A stretch of 15,381 nt of DNA from Gammaproteobacteria bacterium (GTDB lineage Bacteria; Pseudomonadota; Gammaproteobacteria; Burkholderiales; Burkholderiaceae_C). The stretch spans positions 1 to 15,381 of the forward strand of contig JASGCH010000009.1 of the NCBI GenBank assembly GCA_030054245.1, given 5' to 3'. Made by a program: the position numbers and the translations under genes. The notes under the pieces were generated by a model, which searched no databases, was not told the DNA's origin, and saw only the letters and a program-made list of their open reading frames with translations. This document shows, one piece after another, positions 7,671-14,976 of this stretch (positions are counted from its first letter, which is position 1; each line of letters opens with the position of its first letter).

Positions 7671-8744
7671 ATGTTGAACACACGGTTTACCTATACAGCC
7701 TTGCCTTCCCGAGTGGTGTTCGGAGAGGGGGCTCTGCAACAAGTGACCGAAGAAATCAAGTGGTGTGGCATGCACCTGCCCGTGGTTGTTTGTTCTCCAG
7801 AACAGGTGGTGTTGGCACGGGAGGTGGTAGAGTTGATAGCTCTAGGTGAGGAAAGGTTACTGCCACGAGCGATTATGCATATTCCTAAACAAACGGTGGA
7901 CGAAAGTCTGGTGATAGTACAAACCCTACAAGCCGATGGCTTGGTGGCTGTGGGTGGTGGGTCGGCCATTGGATTGTGTAAAGCGCTGGCTTTGCACACG
8001 GGCTTGCCTATTTTGGCGATTCCTACAACTTACGCGGGTTCAGAGATGACACCGATTTATGGAATTACAGAAAATAATCTGAAGACCACGGGTAGAAATC
8101 CAAAAGTACTGCCTAAGTCGGTGGTTTATGACCCCTTATTGACCATGAGCTTACCCTATGCTATGAGTTTTACCAGCGCCATGAACGCGCTGGCGCATGC
8201 TTTGGAGGGTTTGTACGCTCACGATATCAATCCCGTCGTGGCTATGCAAGCTCGAACGGGTATTTCGCATTTATGGCAGGCACTGCAACAATTTTCTCAG
8301 CAACGCACGGATATTTCTAAAGAGGCTAGGAGGAGCGCGTTTTATGGTTCGTGGATGTGTGGGGCGGTATTAGGTCAGGTTTCTATGGCGTTACACCATA
8401 AGTTATGCCATATTTTGGGAGGGCATTTGAATACCCCTCATGCCTTGACGCATGCTATTTTATTGCCTCATGTTTTGTTTTTTAATCTACAGGTAGCGAC
8501 ACCGGCTTTAGAGCAAATGCAGAAGGCTATGGAATTGTCTGACCCAGTCAAAGCCTTGTATGAATTGCTTGAAACCAGTGGTATTGCTTATAAGTTGTCT
8601 CAGTTGGGTATAGAATTTGCACAACTTGATGAAATTGTTGAATTGTCGTTGATGGCACCTTATCCAAATCCAAGAAAATTAGAGAAGGAGGGAGTGCGTC
8701 AATTGTTATATAATGCTTGGCGTGGGGGCTTACCCTGTGCTTGA
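7671..8744 (+). CDS. pnpF: Maleylacetate reductase
   Basis: This 357-residue protein of the iron-containing alcohol dehydrogenase superfamily, maleylacetate reductase branch, reduces maleylacetate to 3-oxoadipate with NAD(P)H. Visible family blocks are the N-terminal RVVFGEGAL, the dinucleotide-binding AVGGGSAIG (residues 93-101), IPTTYAGSEMTPIYGIT (118-134), MNALAHALEGLYA (171-183), HHKLCHILGG (242-251) and PHALTHAILLPHV (256-268). The length is normal. ATG 7671 is preferred over TTG 7665; no Shine-Dalgarno is evident for either. It lies 63 bp after the semialdehyde dehydrogenase, consistent with one pathway operon. Its product links both hydroquinone and hydroxyquinol cleavage to the 3-oxoadipate route. 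Confidence 0.92.
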   Translation: MLNTRFTYTALPSRVVFGEGALQQVTEEIKWCGMHLPVVVCSPEQVVLAREVVELIALGEERLLPRAIMHIPKQTVDESLVIVQTLQADGLVAVGGGSAIGLCKALALHTGLPILAIPTTYAGSEMTPIYGITENNLKTTGRNPKVLPKSVVYDPLLTMSLPYAMSFTSAMNALAHALEGLYAHDINPVVAMQARTGISHLWQALQQFSQQRTDISKEARRSAFYGSWMCGAVLGQVSMALHHKLCHILGGHLNTPHALTHAILLPHVLFFNLQVATPALEQMQKAMELSDPVKALYELLETSGIAYKLSQLGIEFAQLDEIVELSLMAPYPNPRKLEKEGVRQLLYNAWRGGLPCA

Positions 8745-8763
8745 GCTCGGTGCATGCTTAGAC

Positions 8764-8787
8764 CGTCATGTTGAAGGTTCAATGACG
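8764..8787. other. Hairpin downstream of maleylacetate reductase
   Basis: CGTCA...TTGAA pairs with TTCAA...TGACG: a 10-bp stem with a 2-nt bulge and a very tight loop, 19 bp after the stop codon. There is no T-run, so an intrinsic terminator is doubtful; it could mark a transcript end or protect RNA. Confidence 0.3.
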
Positions 8788-8831
8788 CGAACTGCCGAGT
8801 AGTTTGCCATTAGCAGAATGTATGGAGGGTT

Positions 8832-8872
8832 GATTGAAGGGTGACTTGCGTCAATCGGTTATTTGGTATAGT
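8832..8872 (+). promoter_or_regulatory. Possible promoter with dyad upstream of the binding-protein gene
   Basis: TTGCGT (8846-8851) and TATAGT (8867-8872) resemble sigma-70 boxes, but the spacing of 15 bp is short. GATTGA (8832-8837) and TCAATC (8851-8856) form a perfect 6-bp dyad over the -35 region, which could be an operator. This would start transcription about 65 bp before ATG 8943. The evidence is pattern only. Confidence 0.3.
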
Positions 8873-8892
8873 CTTGGGACTGTGAATCCGAG

Positions 8893-8906
8893 GGTGCAAC
8901 GGTCTT
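8893..8906. repeat. Half-copy of the dispersed repeat arm
   Basis: GGTGCAACGGTCTT is one arm of the repeat with one change. No second arm is adjacent; the nearest candidate is AGACCGT at 8759-8765. It may be the remnant of a longer element filling the 198-bp intergenic space. Confidence 0.4.
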
Positions 8907-8942
8907 GTCTTAGGTTTATTTAATTTTTATGAAGGAGCGAAT

Positions 8943-10199
8943 ATGAAAATTTCGAGAAGGTCTTTGAGTCGAGGAGTGGTGATGTTAAGTTTACTGACTG
9001 GGTTGTCGGGTTGGGTCTGGGCCGCGGATGTCGTAAAAATTGGCTTTGTCTCGCCACAGACGGGTCCCTTGGCTCCTTTTGGTGAAGCTGATAAATGGGT
9101 GATTGATAAAATGAAAGCTGAACTTAAAAATGGTATTCAAATTGCTGGCAAAAAATATACTGTTGAAATTATCTTAAAAGATAGCCAATCGAGTCCCAAC
9201 CGCGCAGGTGAAGTGGCCAGCGATTTAATTTTGAAAGACAAGGTGTCTTTGATTTTAACCGCGGGAACGCCGGAAACTGCCAACCCCGTTAGCGATGTAG
9301 CTGAGCTCAATCAAATACCCGCAGTATCTAGTGTTGTTCCTTGGCAACCTTGGTTTTTTGGCCGCAAGGGTGACCCGGCTAAAGGGTTTAATTGGACTTA
9401 CCACATGTTTTGGGGTTTAGAAGATGTCATTGCCAATTTTACGAATGGTTGGAAAAGTGTGAAGACCAACCAAAAAGTGGGTGGTTTGTTTCCTAACGAT
9501 GGTGATGGGAATGCTTGGGGCGACAAAGAATTAGGGTTTCCTAAACCTTTACAAAGTTTGGGGTTTAGCCTGACCGACCCTGGGCGTTTTCAAAATGGTA
9601 CCCAAGATTTTAGCGCTCAAATCTCGGCCTTCAAAAAAGAAGGTGTAGAAATTGTAACTGGTGTGGTTATTCCACCTGACGCGAAGACTTTTTTAACCCA
9701 AGCCAAGCAACAGGGATTTAATCCTAAAGTGGTTACTTTGGGCAAAGCTTTGTTGTTTCCTACTGCTATTGAGGCTTTGGGTGATTTAGCCGATGGATTG
9801 ACCACAGAAGTCTGGTGGACACCCTCTCACCCTTTTAGTTCTAGTTTGACCAAACAATCGGCTAAAGCCTTGGCTGATGATTACGAAACTTCTACTTCTA
9901 AACAATGGACTCAACCCATAGGTTTTGCACATGCTTTGTTTGAAGTGGCGGTTGACTCTTTAAAACGCGCCAAATCTTTAAGCAATCAAGATGTTCGTGA
10001 TGCCGTGGCGGGTACCAAATTAAAGACGGTGGTGGGTGATGTAGCTTGGGGAGGAGCTGGTCCCTTCAAAAATGTGAGCAAAACGCCCTTGGTTTTAGGG
10101 CAGTGGAACAAAGGCAAGAAGTATAAATACGAGTTGACGATCGTGAATAACGAAGCGGCCAAGGCCATCCCAGTAGGGGGAACTATGCGCTTGCGTTAG
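8943..10199 (+). CDS. Periplasmic substrate-binding protein of a LivK-type ABC importer
   Basis: This 418-residue exported binding protein belongs to the branched-chain amino acid/aromatic-binding group (Peripla_BP_6-like). The N-terminus has a basic head, a hydrophobic core (residues 11-23) and an AxA-like end at VWAA, so cleavage around residues 27-28 is likely. The mature start VVKIGFVSPQTGPLAPFG is typical of the fold, and KDSQSSPNRAGEVASDLI and LTAGTPETANPVSD fit its first lobe. AAGGAG at 8932-8937, 5 nt before ATG, is a strong ribosome site. The ligand is not visible from sequence. Its place among hydroquinone-pathway genes suggests an aromatic compound rather than an amino acid. The head reads SRRSLS, close to a twin-arginine motif, but Sec export is the default for this family. 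Confidence 0.9.
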   Translation: MKISRRSLSRGVVMLSLLTGLSGWVWAADVVKIGFVSPQTGPLAPFGEADKWVIDKMKAELKNGIQIAGKKYTVEIILKDSQSSPNRAGEVASDLILKDKVSLILTAGTPETANPVSDVAELNQIPAVSSVVPWQPWFFGRKGDPAKGFNWTYHMFWGLEDVIANFTNGWKSVKTNQKVGGLFPNDGDGNAWGDKELGFPKPLQSLGFSLTDPGRFQNGTQDFSAQISAFKKEGVEIVTGVVIPPDAKTFLTQAKQQGFNPKVVTLGKALLFPTAIEALGDLADGLTTEVWWTPSHPFSSSLTKQSAKALADDYETSTSKQWTQPIGFAHALFEVAVDSLKRAKSLSNQDVRDAVAGTKLKTVVGDVAWGGAGPFKNVSKTPLVLGQWNKGKKYKYELTIVNNEAAKAIPVGGTMRLR

Positions 10200-10259
10200 A
10201 TTGAGTCTTGGATAGGTGGATGGTTTTTTGATTTTTCGCTGACTTAGAAGGAGGGGGCA

Positions 10260-10988
10260 TTGACCAGTCTTTTAAAGATTGAGGGTTTAAGTAAGAGTTA
10301 CGGACTTTTAGCGGTCGTACAAGATCTGTCTTTTGAAGTTTCTGCCGGCAGTGTATTGGGCATCCTCGGTCCCAATGGTGCTGGCAAGACCACCTTGTTT
10401 AATTTAATCAGCGGGGATGTTAGACCAGATAAAGGTAAGATCATTTTCTCTTCCCAAGATATATCGTTGGCTAAACCCAGTCAACGGTGTCGTTTGGGTT
10501 TAGGTCGTAGTTACCAAATCCCTCAACCTTTTCACAGTATGACGGTGCTTGAAAATTTGTTGGTTGCGGCTTGTTTTGGCGCCAGCTTGGCTGAAAAAGA
10601 AGCCGAGCCGGTAGCGGTAGAAATATTACGCACTACCGGGCTGATGGCGTTTGCCAATTTGCCGGCGGGGCAACTATCCTTGCTAAATCGTAAACGCTTG
10701 GAATTGGCACGAGCACTCGCTACCCAACCGAAGCTTTTGTTATTGGATGAAATTGCTGGAGGATTGACCGATGAAGAAGCCAAAGTTTTGGTTGAATTAT
10801 TGCTAACCATCAAGTCTCAGGGTATGACTATGTTGTGGGTAGAACATGTGGTGCACGCCTTGTTGGCATTGGCGGATTCTCTCTTGGTGCTCAATTTTGG
10901 TGTTAAGTTGGCAGAAGGCGAGCCGCAGGCTGTGATGCAAAGTGCAGAGGTGCAGAGGGTTTATATGGGGATTGATATTGATAGCTGA
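10260..10988 (+). CDS. livG: ABC importer ATPase, LivG type
   Basis: This 242-residue nucleotide-binding subunit should energise the importer on the cytoplasmic face. The Walker A is GPNGAGKTT (residues 37-45), the Walker B is LLLLDE (159-164) and the switch histidine is H196 in WVEHVV. The segment GRSYQIPQPFHSMTVLENLLVA is typical of LivG. The signature region reads LSLLNRKRLELARAL rather than LSGGQ, a deviation that LivG-type subunits often show. The start is TTG 10260: AAGGAGG at 10248-10254 sits 5 nt upstream and no ATG lies nearby in frame. It follows the binding-protein gene after 60 bp. The second ATPase gene is unusually far away, beyond a 426-bp repeat-filled gap. Confidence 0.9.
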   Translation: MTSLLKIEGLSKSYGLLAVVQDLSFEVSAGSVLGILGPNGAGKTTLFNLISGDVRPDKGKIIFSSQDISLAKPSQRCRLGLGRSYQIPQPFHSMTVLENLLVAACFGASLAEKEAEPVAVEILRTTGLMAFANLPAGQLSLLNRKRLELARALATQPKLLLLDEIAGGLTDEEAKVLVELLLTIKSQGMTMLWVEHVVHALLALADSLLVLNFGVKLAEGEPQAVMQSAEVQRVYMGIDIDS

Positions 10989-10989
10989 A

Positions 10990-11104
10990 AACCGGCTGAA
11001 AATGGCGATTTACGGCGTTGCCTGTTAACAACCGGCTGAAAATGGCGATTTACGGCGTTGCCTGTTAACAACCGGCGGAAAATGGCGATTTACGGTGTTG
11101 CCTG
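10990..11104. repeat. Tandem 40-bp repeat array (R1), two full units plus a 35-bp unit
   Basis: Units start at 10990, 11030 and 11070. Each reads AACCGGC(T/G)GAAAATGG then CGATTTACGG(C/T)GTTGCCTG; the first two end TTAAC and are identical. An isolated 20-bp piece of the unit recurs at 11331-11350. There are no variable spacers, so it is not a CRISPR array. Confidence 0.95.
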
Positions 11105-11172
11105 CGTTCCTCGCTCCTCGCCTATTTCCATATAGGCGTCGGAGCTCCGGTACTCGGCGCCTTGTAACTCAT
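11105..11172. other. Spacer between the opposed repeat arrays, with a small hairpin
   Basis: This 68-bp segment links the two arrays. CGCCTAT (11119-11125) and ATAGGCG (11132-11138) form a perfect 7-bp stem with a 6-nt loop, followed by the palindrome GGAGCTCC (11141-11148). CTTGTAAC at 11161-11168 is the inverse of GTTACAAG inside the adjoining 42-bp units. I see no gene on either strand. Confidence 0.6.
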
Positions 11173-11317
11173 CCATTTTCCACTGGTTGTTTGGTTGGTT
11201 ACAAGGAACAATGACCATTTTCCGCTGGTTGTTTGGTTGGTTACAAGGGACAATGACCATTTTCCACTGGTTGTTTGGTTGGTTACAAGGGACAATGACC
11301 ATTTTCCGCGGGTTGTT
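11173..11317. repeat. Tandem 42-bp repeat array (R2), inverted relative to R1
   Basis: Units start at 11173, 11215 and 11257, with a 19-bp partial unit at 11299. Each begins CCATTTTCC(A/G)CTGGTTGTT and ends ACAAGG(A/G)ACAATGA. The first 19 bp are the inverse of the R1 core: the last copy here is an 18/19 inverted match to AACAACCGGCGGAAAATGG at 11067-11085. The minus strand stays open across three units as a 14-residue peptide repeat, because 42 is a multiple of three; I do not take this as a gene. Confidence 0.95.
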
Positions 11318-11330
11318 TAATTTTTATGCG

Positions 11331-11350
11331 AATGGCGATTTACGGCGTTG
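11331..11350. repeat. Isolated copy of the R1 core
   Basis: AATGGCGATTTACGGCGTTG is identical to the inside of R1 units 1 and 2 and in the same orientation. It lies beyond the inverted array, so R1 sequence borders R2 on both sides. Confidence 0.9.
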
Positions 11351-11414
11351 TTAGCAACAGCCTTGTTCCCGTGCAAAAGGTTTGTAATGATTGTCTTTTT
11401 CTTTGAAAAATAGA

Positions 11415-12110
11415 ATGAATCTTCTAGAATTGCAGGGTATTTCTGCTAGGTACGGGGAGAGTCACGCTTTGTTCAACCTAGATTTTAAGTTAGAAGTAGG
11501 TGAGACTGTTGCGGTTATTGGTGCTAATGGTGCAGGTAAATCTACATTTCTAAAATGTATCATGGGGATGATCCATTCGGTTTCGTCTAGCAAGTTTGAC
11601 TACAAAGGAAAATCTTTAGTCGGCATTTCGCCTGAAGAAAGAGTGAAGATGGGTATTTCCTTAGTTCCAGAAGGTAGGAGGCTGTTTCCGTCGCTGAGTG
11701 TCGAAGAGAATTTATTGGTTGGGGCATGTCGCAATGGTCCATGGAACCTATCAGCCATTTATGACTTGTTTCCTATTTTGCAATCTAAACGCACACAAAG
11801 GAGCACTCAATTATCCGGTGGGCAACAACAAATGGTGGCCATAGGACGATCTTTAATGAGCAATCCTGAGGTATTGTTGTGCGACGAACTTTCCTTGGGT
11901 TTGGCTCCGATTGTTATTCGAGAAATATATGAATCTTTAGGGAAAATTGTGCGATCCGGCTTGTCTGTGGTGATTGTGGAACAAGATATTACGATGGCTA
12001 AAAAGATGTCGCAAAGATTGTATTGCTTTCAAGAAGGGCGTGTGACTTTAGTCAGTCGCTCCGATGAGGTGCAGATGGCTGAAATCAAAAAAGCTTACTT
12101 TGGCAGATGA
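11415..12110 (+). CDS. livF: ABC importer ATPase, LivF type
   Basis: This is a 231-residue second nucleotide-binding subunit. The Walker A is GANGAGKST (residues 36-44), the signature LSGGQQQMVAIGRSLM (from 133) is canonical, and the Walker B is VLLCDE (153-158). ISLVPEGRRLFPSLSVEENL is characteristic of LivF. ATG 11415 gives the usual N-terminus MNLLELQGISARYG; TTG 11391 in the same frame would add eight atypical residues. No convincing Shine-Dalgarno precedes ATG 11415. The stop TGA overlaps the start of the next permease gene in ATGA, indicating translational coupling. The gene begins about 65 bp after the repeat block. Confidence 0.9.
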   Translation: MNLLELQGISARYGESHALFNLDFKLEVGETVAVIGANGAGKSTFLKCIMGMIHSVSSSKFDYKGKSLVGISPEERVKMGISLVPEGRRLFPSLSVEENLLVGACRNGPWNLSAIYDLFPILQSKRTQRSTQLSGGQQQMVAIGRSLMSNPEVLLCDELSLGLAPIVIREIYESLGKIVRSGLSVVIVEQDITMAKKMSQRLYCFQEGRVTLVSRSDEVQMAEIKKAYFGR

Positions 12111-12964
12111 TGGAAATATTGACTAGTAGCATCATGTTGGGCGGAGTGTATGCACTCTTTGCAATGGGTTTGTCTTTGATGTTTGGTGTCATGCGCCTGA
12201 CCCATATTTCACATGGTGACATCGTGGTGCTAAGTGGCTTCATACTATGGTTTTGGTGGCAGTCAGGCGTACCTCTTTCGTTGGCGCTCATTTTAAGTCT
12301 GATTTTGGTAGGTATATTGGGGTTTCTATTACAAAAATATATACTCAATGATGTGCTGGGTAATGATCCGCTACCATCTTTGGTGTGTACTTTTGGTCTA
12401 TCTATTATCATACAAAACCTATTGTTAGAAGCATTCACCTCTAACCCTAGGTCGGTAGAAGTTGCCGAGTTGAGTACACAAACTTGGCAAATAGGTGAAT
12501 CTTGGAGTGTGGGAATCTTACCTTTGATGATTTTTTTAGTGGCGTTGCTGGTAACTTTTGTACTCCAGTGGATTTTTCATGCCACTCGGTTGGGGCGTGC
12601 GTTTAGAGCGGTGTCTGATGATCCGGAAATAGCCGCGATTATGGGGCTATCATCTCGGAAAATTTATGCTTGGGCGACTAGCTTGGCTTTTATCGTGGTG
12701 GGGATAGCCGGCGCTTTGCAAATTGTGCGCACGACGGTGTCGCCAACCGATGGAAATTTTTATTTACTTTACTCTTTTGAAGTGGTTATCATGGGGGGGA
12801 TGGGAAGTTTTTGGGGGACATTTGCCGCCGCCATGTTGTTGGGCTTGGTGCAACAAATTGGGTTTAGAATTGATCCTGGTTGGGGTATTTGGGGTGGACA
12901 TTTGTTTTTTTTATTATTTTTGTTATACCGACCGTCGGGAATGTTTCCCAAAACTGTGTCGTAA
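12107..12964 (+). CDS. livH: ABC importer permease, LivH type
   Basis: This 285-residue integral membrane protein forms half of the importer channel. The opening SIMLGGVYALFAMGLSLMFG, then THISHGD, the cytoplasmic coupling region TRLGRAFRAVSDDPEIAAIMG, and GGMGSFWGTFAAAMLLGLVQ near the end are LivH landmarks. Several long hydrophobic segments are visible, about eight by eye. Its ATG shares four bases with the LivF stop, and a second ATG follows directly at 12110, so the true start could be either. It ends 7 bp before a tandem copy of the dispersed repeat. Confidence 0.92.
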   Translation: MMEILTSSIMLGGVYALFAMGLSLMFGVMRLTHISHGDIVVLSGFILWFWWQSGVPLSLALILSLILVGILGFLLQKYILNDVLGNDPLPSLVCTFGLSIIIQNLLLEAFTSNPRSVEVAELSTQTWQIGESWSVGILPLMIFLVALLVTFVLQWIFHATRLGRAFRAVSDDPEIAAIMGLSSRKIYAWATSLAFIVVGIAGALQIVRTTVSPTDGNFYLLYSFEVVIMGGMGSFWGTFAAAMLLGLVQQIGFRIDPGWGIWGGHLFFLLFLLYRPSGMFPKTVS

Positions 12965-12971
12965 CTCAGGT

Positions 12972-13011
12972 AAGACCGTTGTAACAGTCTTGCCGATGGT
13001 GCAACAGTCTT
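12972..13011. repeat. Tandem double copy of the dispersed repeat
   Basis: A 20-bp imperfect palindrome (AAGACCGTTG then TAACAGTCTT) is followed at once by GCCGATGGTGCAACAGTCTT, the right half of the standard hairpin. It fills most of the 66-bp gap between the two permease genes, so any shared transcript would carry it. Confidence 0.7.
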
Positions 13012-13030
13012 GTTATGCGTATTTTTATAT

Positions 13031-14038
13031 ATGACAGACTTATCTTTTAGCATTATTAGGCATGCCAGCTACCACAAGCTTTTGTCCATAGTGGGAGGTG
13101 TCCTATTGCTTTTTATTATGGCTATGCCATGGTGGGGCGATTCCAATTGGATGCGGGAATTTGTACAATTTTCTTGTTATTTGGTGTTTGCTTTGGCGTG
13201 GAATTTATTGGCGGGCTATGGAGGTATGGTAAGTATTGGTCAGCAAGCCTTTTTAGGTTTTGGGGGCTATACGATCTTAATTTTGGGGAATTTTTTTTCT
13301 GTCAATCCGTTTCTTGCGATTCCCTTGGCGGGATTAAGTGCTGGATTGCTGGCCTTCTTTTTGGCGAAAGTAACTTTAAGACTACAAGGAGGGTATTTTG
13401 CCATCGGCACTTGGGTGGTCGCAGAATTGGTTAGACTGTCTTTTGCCAATATAACGATCTTGGGGGGAGGCTCCGGCACTTCGCTTACTGCACTGCGGGA
13501 AGTTGATAAATACACGAGGGAAGCCTGGACTTTTTGGTCGGCTTTGATGGTGGTGGTTACGGTTATTCTATGGGTATTCTTCTTTTTGCGTAGCAAACAG
13601 GGCTTAGCGTTATTGGCCATCAAAGATAACGCAACAGCCGCGCAGACACAAGGAATAGAAGTGGACGCCATGAAGACCTTGGTTTATGTTATAGCTGGTA
13701 TTTTTGCTGGATTGGTTGGGGCAGTTTATTTTATTGGCAATATCCGCATCAGTCCTGACGCGGCTTTTAGCGTAAACTGGACGGCTTTTGCCATAGTCAT
13801 GGTGGTGATTGGAGGTATAGGAACTATTGAAGGTCCTATTCTAGGGGCTTTGATATTTTGGGTACTTACTAAGTGGTTTAGTGATTATGGGAGTTGGTAT
13901 CTGATTGGCTTGGGCACCCTAACCATCGTTTTTACGATGGTGTTTAAAAAGGGGGTATGGGGTTACTTATCTGCTAAAAAACAATGGTCAATTTTTCCAA
14001 TTTATCGAAAGTTCAAAGTGTCATCATTCAAGGTTTAA
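13031..14038 (+). CDS. livM: ABC importer permease, LivM type
   Basis: This 335-residue membrane protein is the second half of the channel. Landmarks are ALAWNLLAGYGGMVSIGQQAF, LRLQGGYFAIGTWVVAELVR, the coupling region SKQGLALLAIKDNATAAQTQGI and VIGGIGTIEGPILGA. About nine to ten hydrophobic segments are visible. ATG 13031 is preferred because the alternative TTG at 13010 lies inside the repeat and would add seven atypical residues; neither has a clear ribosome site. With the binding protein, both ATPases and LivH, it completes a full importer. It ends 8 bp before the hydroxyquinol dioxygenase start, so the two are probably co-transcribed. Confidence 0.92.
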   Translation: MTDLSFSIIRHASYHKLLSIVGGVLLLFIMAMPWWGDSNWMREFVQFSCYLVFALAWNLLAGYGGMVSIGQQAFLGFGGYTILILGNFFSVNPFLAIPLAGLSAGLLAFFLAKVTLRLQGGYFAIGTWVVAELVRLSFANITILGGGSGTSLTALREVDKYTREAWTFWSALMVVVTVILWVFFFLRSKQGLALLAIKDNATAAQTQGIEVDAMKTLVYVIAGIFAGLVGAVYFIGNIRISPDAAFSVNWTAFAIVMVVIGGIGTIEGPILGALIFWVLTKWFSDYGSWYLIGLGTLTIVFTMVFKKGVWGYLSAKKQWSIFPIYRKFKVSSFKV

Positions 14039-14046
14039 CTTGCTAA

Positions 14047-14205
14047 ATGAAAAATAGGCTCACTGAAAAAGTCTTAGAATCTTTTTCGCGGATTTCGCAT
14101 CCACGACATAAAGAGGTACTCTTATCTTTAATCAAACACTTACATGCTTTTGCTCAGGAAGTAGATTACAGCCCTCGGAGTGGGAAATGGGTGTGGATTT
14201 TTTAA
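14047..14205 (+). pseudogene. N-terminal piece of hydroxyquinol 1,2-dioxygenase, out of frame
   Basis: From ATG 14047 this frame encodes MKNRLTEKVLESF...HKEVLLSLIKHLHAFAQEVDYSP, which matches the N-terminal helical linker of hydroxyquinol 1,2-dioxygenases. It then leaves the expected sequence and stops at 14203-14205. The family pattern continues in the next frame (EWEMGVDFLTQTGQMCDD) from 14178. A single missing base around 14173-14178 restores one continuous protein of about 280 residues. It lies 8 bp after the permease gene. Confidence 0.8.
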
Positions 14206-14888
14206 CTCAAACAGGTCAAATGTGTGATGATAAAAGGCAAGAATTTATATTATTGAGTGATATACTGGGGTTGTCCATGCTGGTAGTGGACATCGATGAA
14301 TCTACAAATTCGCATGACCAGACGAATCTACCAGCGACTTTAGCCACGGTGCTCGGTCCTTTTTACGCTATTGAATCACCGAGAATGAATGACGGTGACG
14401 ATGTTACACAAGGAGCTCAGGGGAAAAAATGTAGGGTATCGGGTAGCGTGAAAAACCAACAAGGACAAGCGATTGGTCAGGCCAAAATTGAAGTTTGGCA
14501 AGCCGATGAAACTGGGTTGTACGATGTACAAGTAGGTAATGAGACTTACGCTCGAGCACATTTTTATAGCCAACCTGATGGACGGTTTTCGTTTCAATCG
14601 ATTCTACCTGAACCTTACCCTATACCAGTGGATGGACCCGTAGGTCGGTTATTACGCTATGCTCATCGACCTCCATGGCGGCCAGCTCATTTGCATTTCA
14701 AAATCCAAGCTGTTGGGTATAAGCCACTGATAACGCATATTTTTCGTCAAGATAGTCAGCATTTAGACGAAGATCCAGTGTTTGGAGTGAAAGACAGTCT
14801 TATTGCAGATTGGGCAATCGATAGCCAAGGTGTTTATCATGTTCATTATGACTTTGTGTTGTCGCATTCCATAGCTATTGGAATATAA
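14187..14888 (+). CDS. pnpG: Hydroxyquinol 1,2-dioxygenase, main frame after frameshift
   Basis: This intradiol ring-cleaving dioxygenase converts hydroxyquinol (1,2,4-trihydroxybenzene) to maleylacetate through its hydroxymuconate tautomer. The four Fe(III) ligands are present: Y112 (ETGLYDVQ), Y144 (PEPYPIPVDGPVGRLL), H168 and H170 (RPAHLHF), spaced 32, 24 and 2, much as in characterised enzymes. RVSGSVKNQQGQAIGQAKIEVWQAD is the start of the catalytic beta-sandwich. The family is normally about 280-295 residues; this frame gives 233 because the first 40-50 are in another frame at 14047-14205. GGAG at 14177-14180, 6 nt before ATG 14187, could allow internal initiation, but loss of much of the N-terminal dimerisation region would probably impair the enzyme. 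It may be a pseudogene or a sequencing error. Confidence 0.85.
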   Translation: MGVDFLTQTGQMCDDKRQEFILLSDILGLSMLVVDIDESTNSHDQTNLPATLATVLGPFYAIESPRMNDGDDVTQGAQGKKCRVSGSVKNQQGQAIGQAKIEVWQADETGLYDVQVGNETYARAHFYSQPDGRFSFQSILPEPYPIPVDGPVGRLLRYAHRPPWRPAHLHFKIQAVGYKPLITHIFRQDSQHLDEDPVFGVKDSLIADWAIDSQGVYHVHYDFVLSHSIAIGI

Positions 14889-14890
14889 AA

Positions 14891-14947
14891 AAACGGTTGC
14901 ACCCGGGTTCCCTGCGACTGGTCACACTACTGCGTTGCCGCGTCTAG
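14891..14947. repeat. Diverged partial copy of the long dispersed element
   Basis: AAACGGTTGCACCC at 14891-14904 is an end-like sequence. After it, CACTACTGCGTTGCCGCG resembles the element interior (AATTACTGCGTTATGCGG) at 15016-15033 in the same orientation. It begins 2 bp after the dioxygenase stop. Confidence 0.45.
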
Positions 14948-14976
14948 CCTCCAGATGAGCTTGGCATTCCATTTGA

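Noticed and set aside
10990..11317. CRISPR array
   Set aside because: Units of 40 and 42 bp abut with no variable spacers and no cas gene is nearby.
13267..13671. Minus-strand frame inside the LivM gene
   Set aside because: The plus strand encodes a clear LivM permease here; the opposite frame has no recognisable features.
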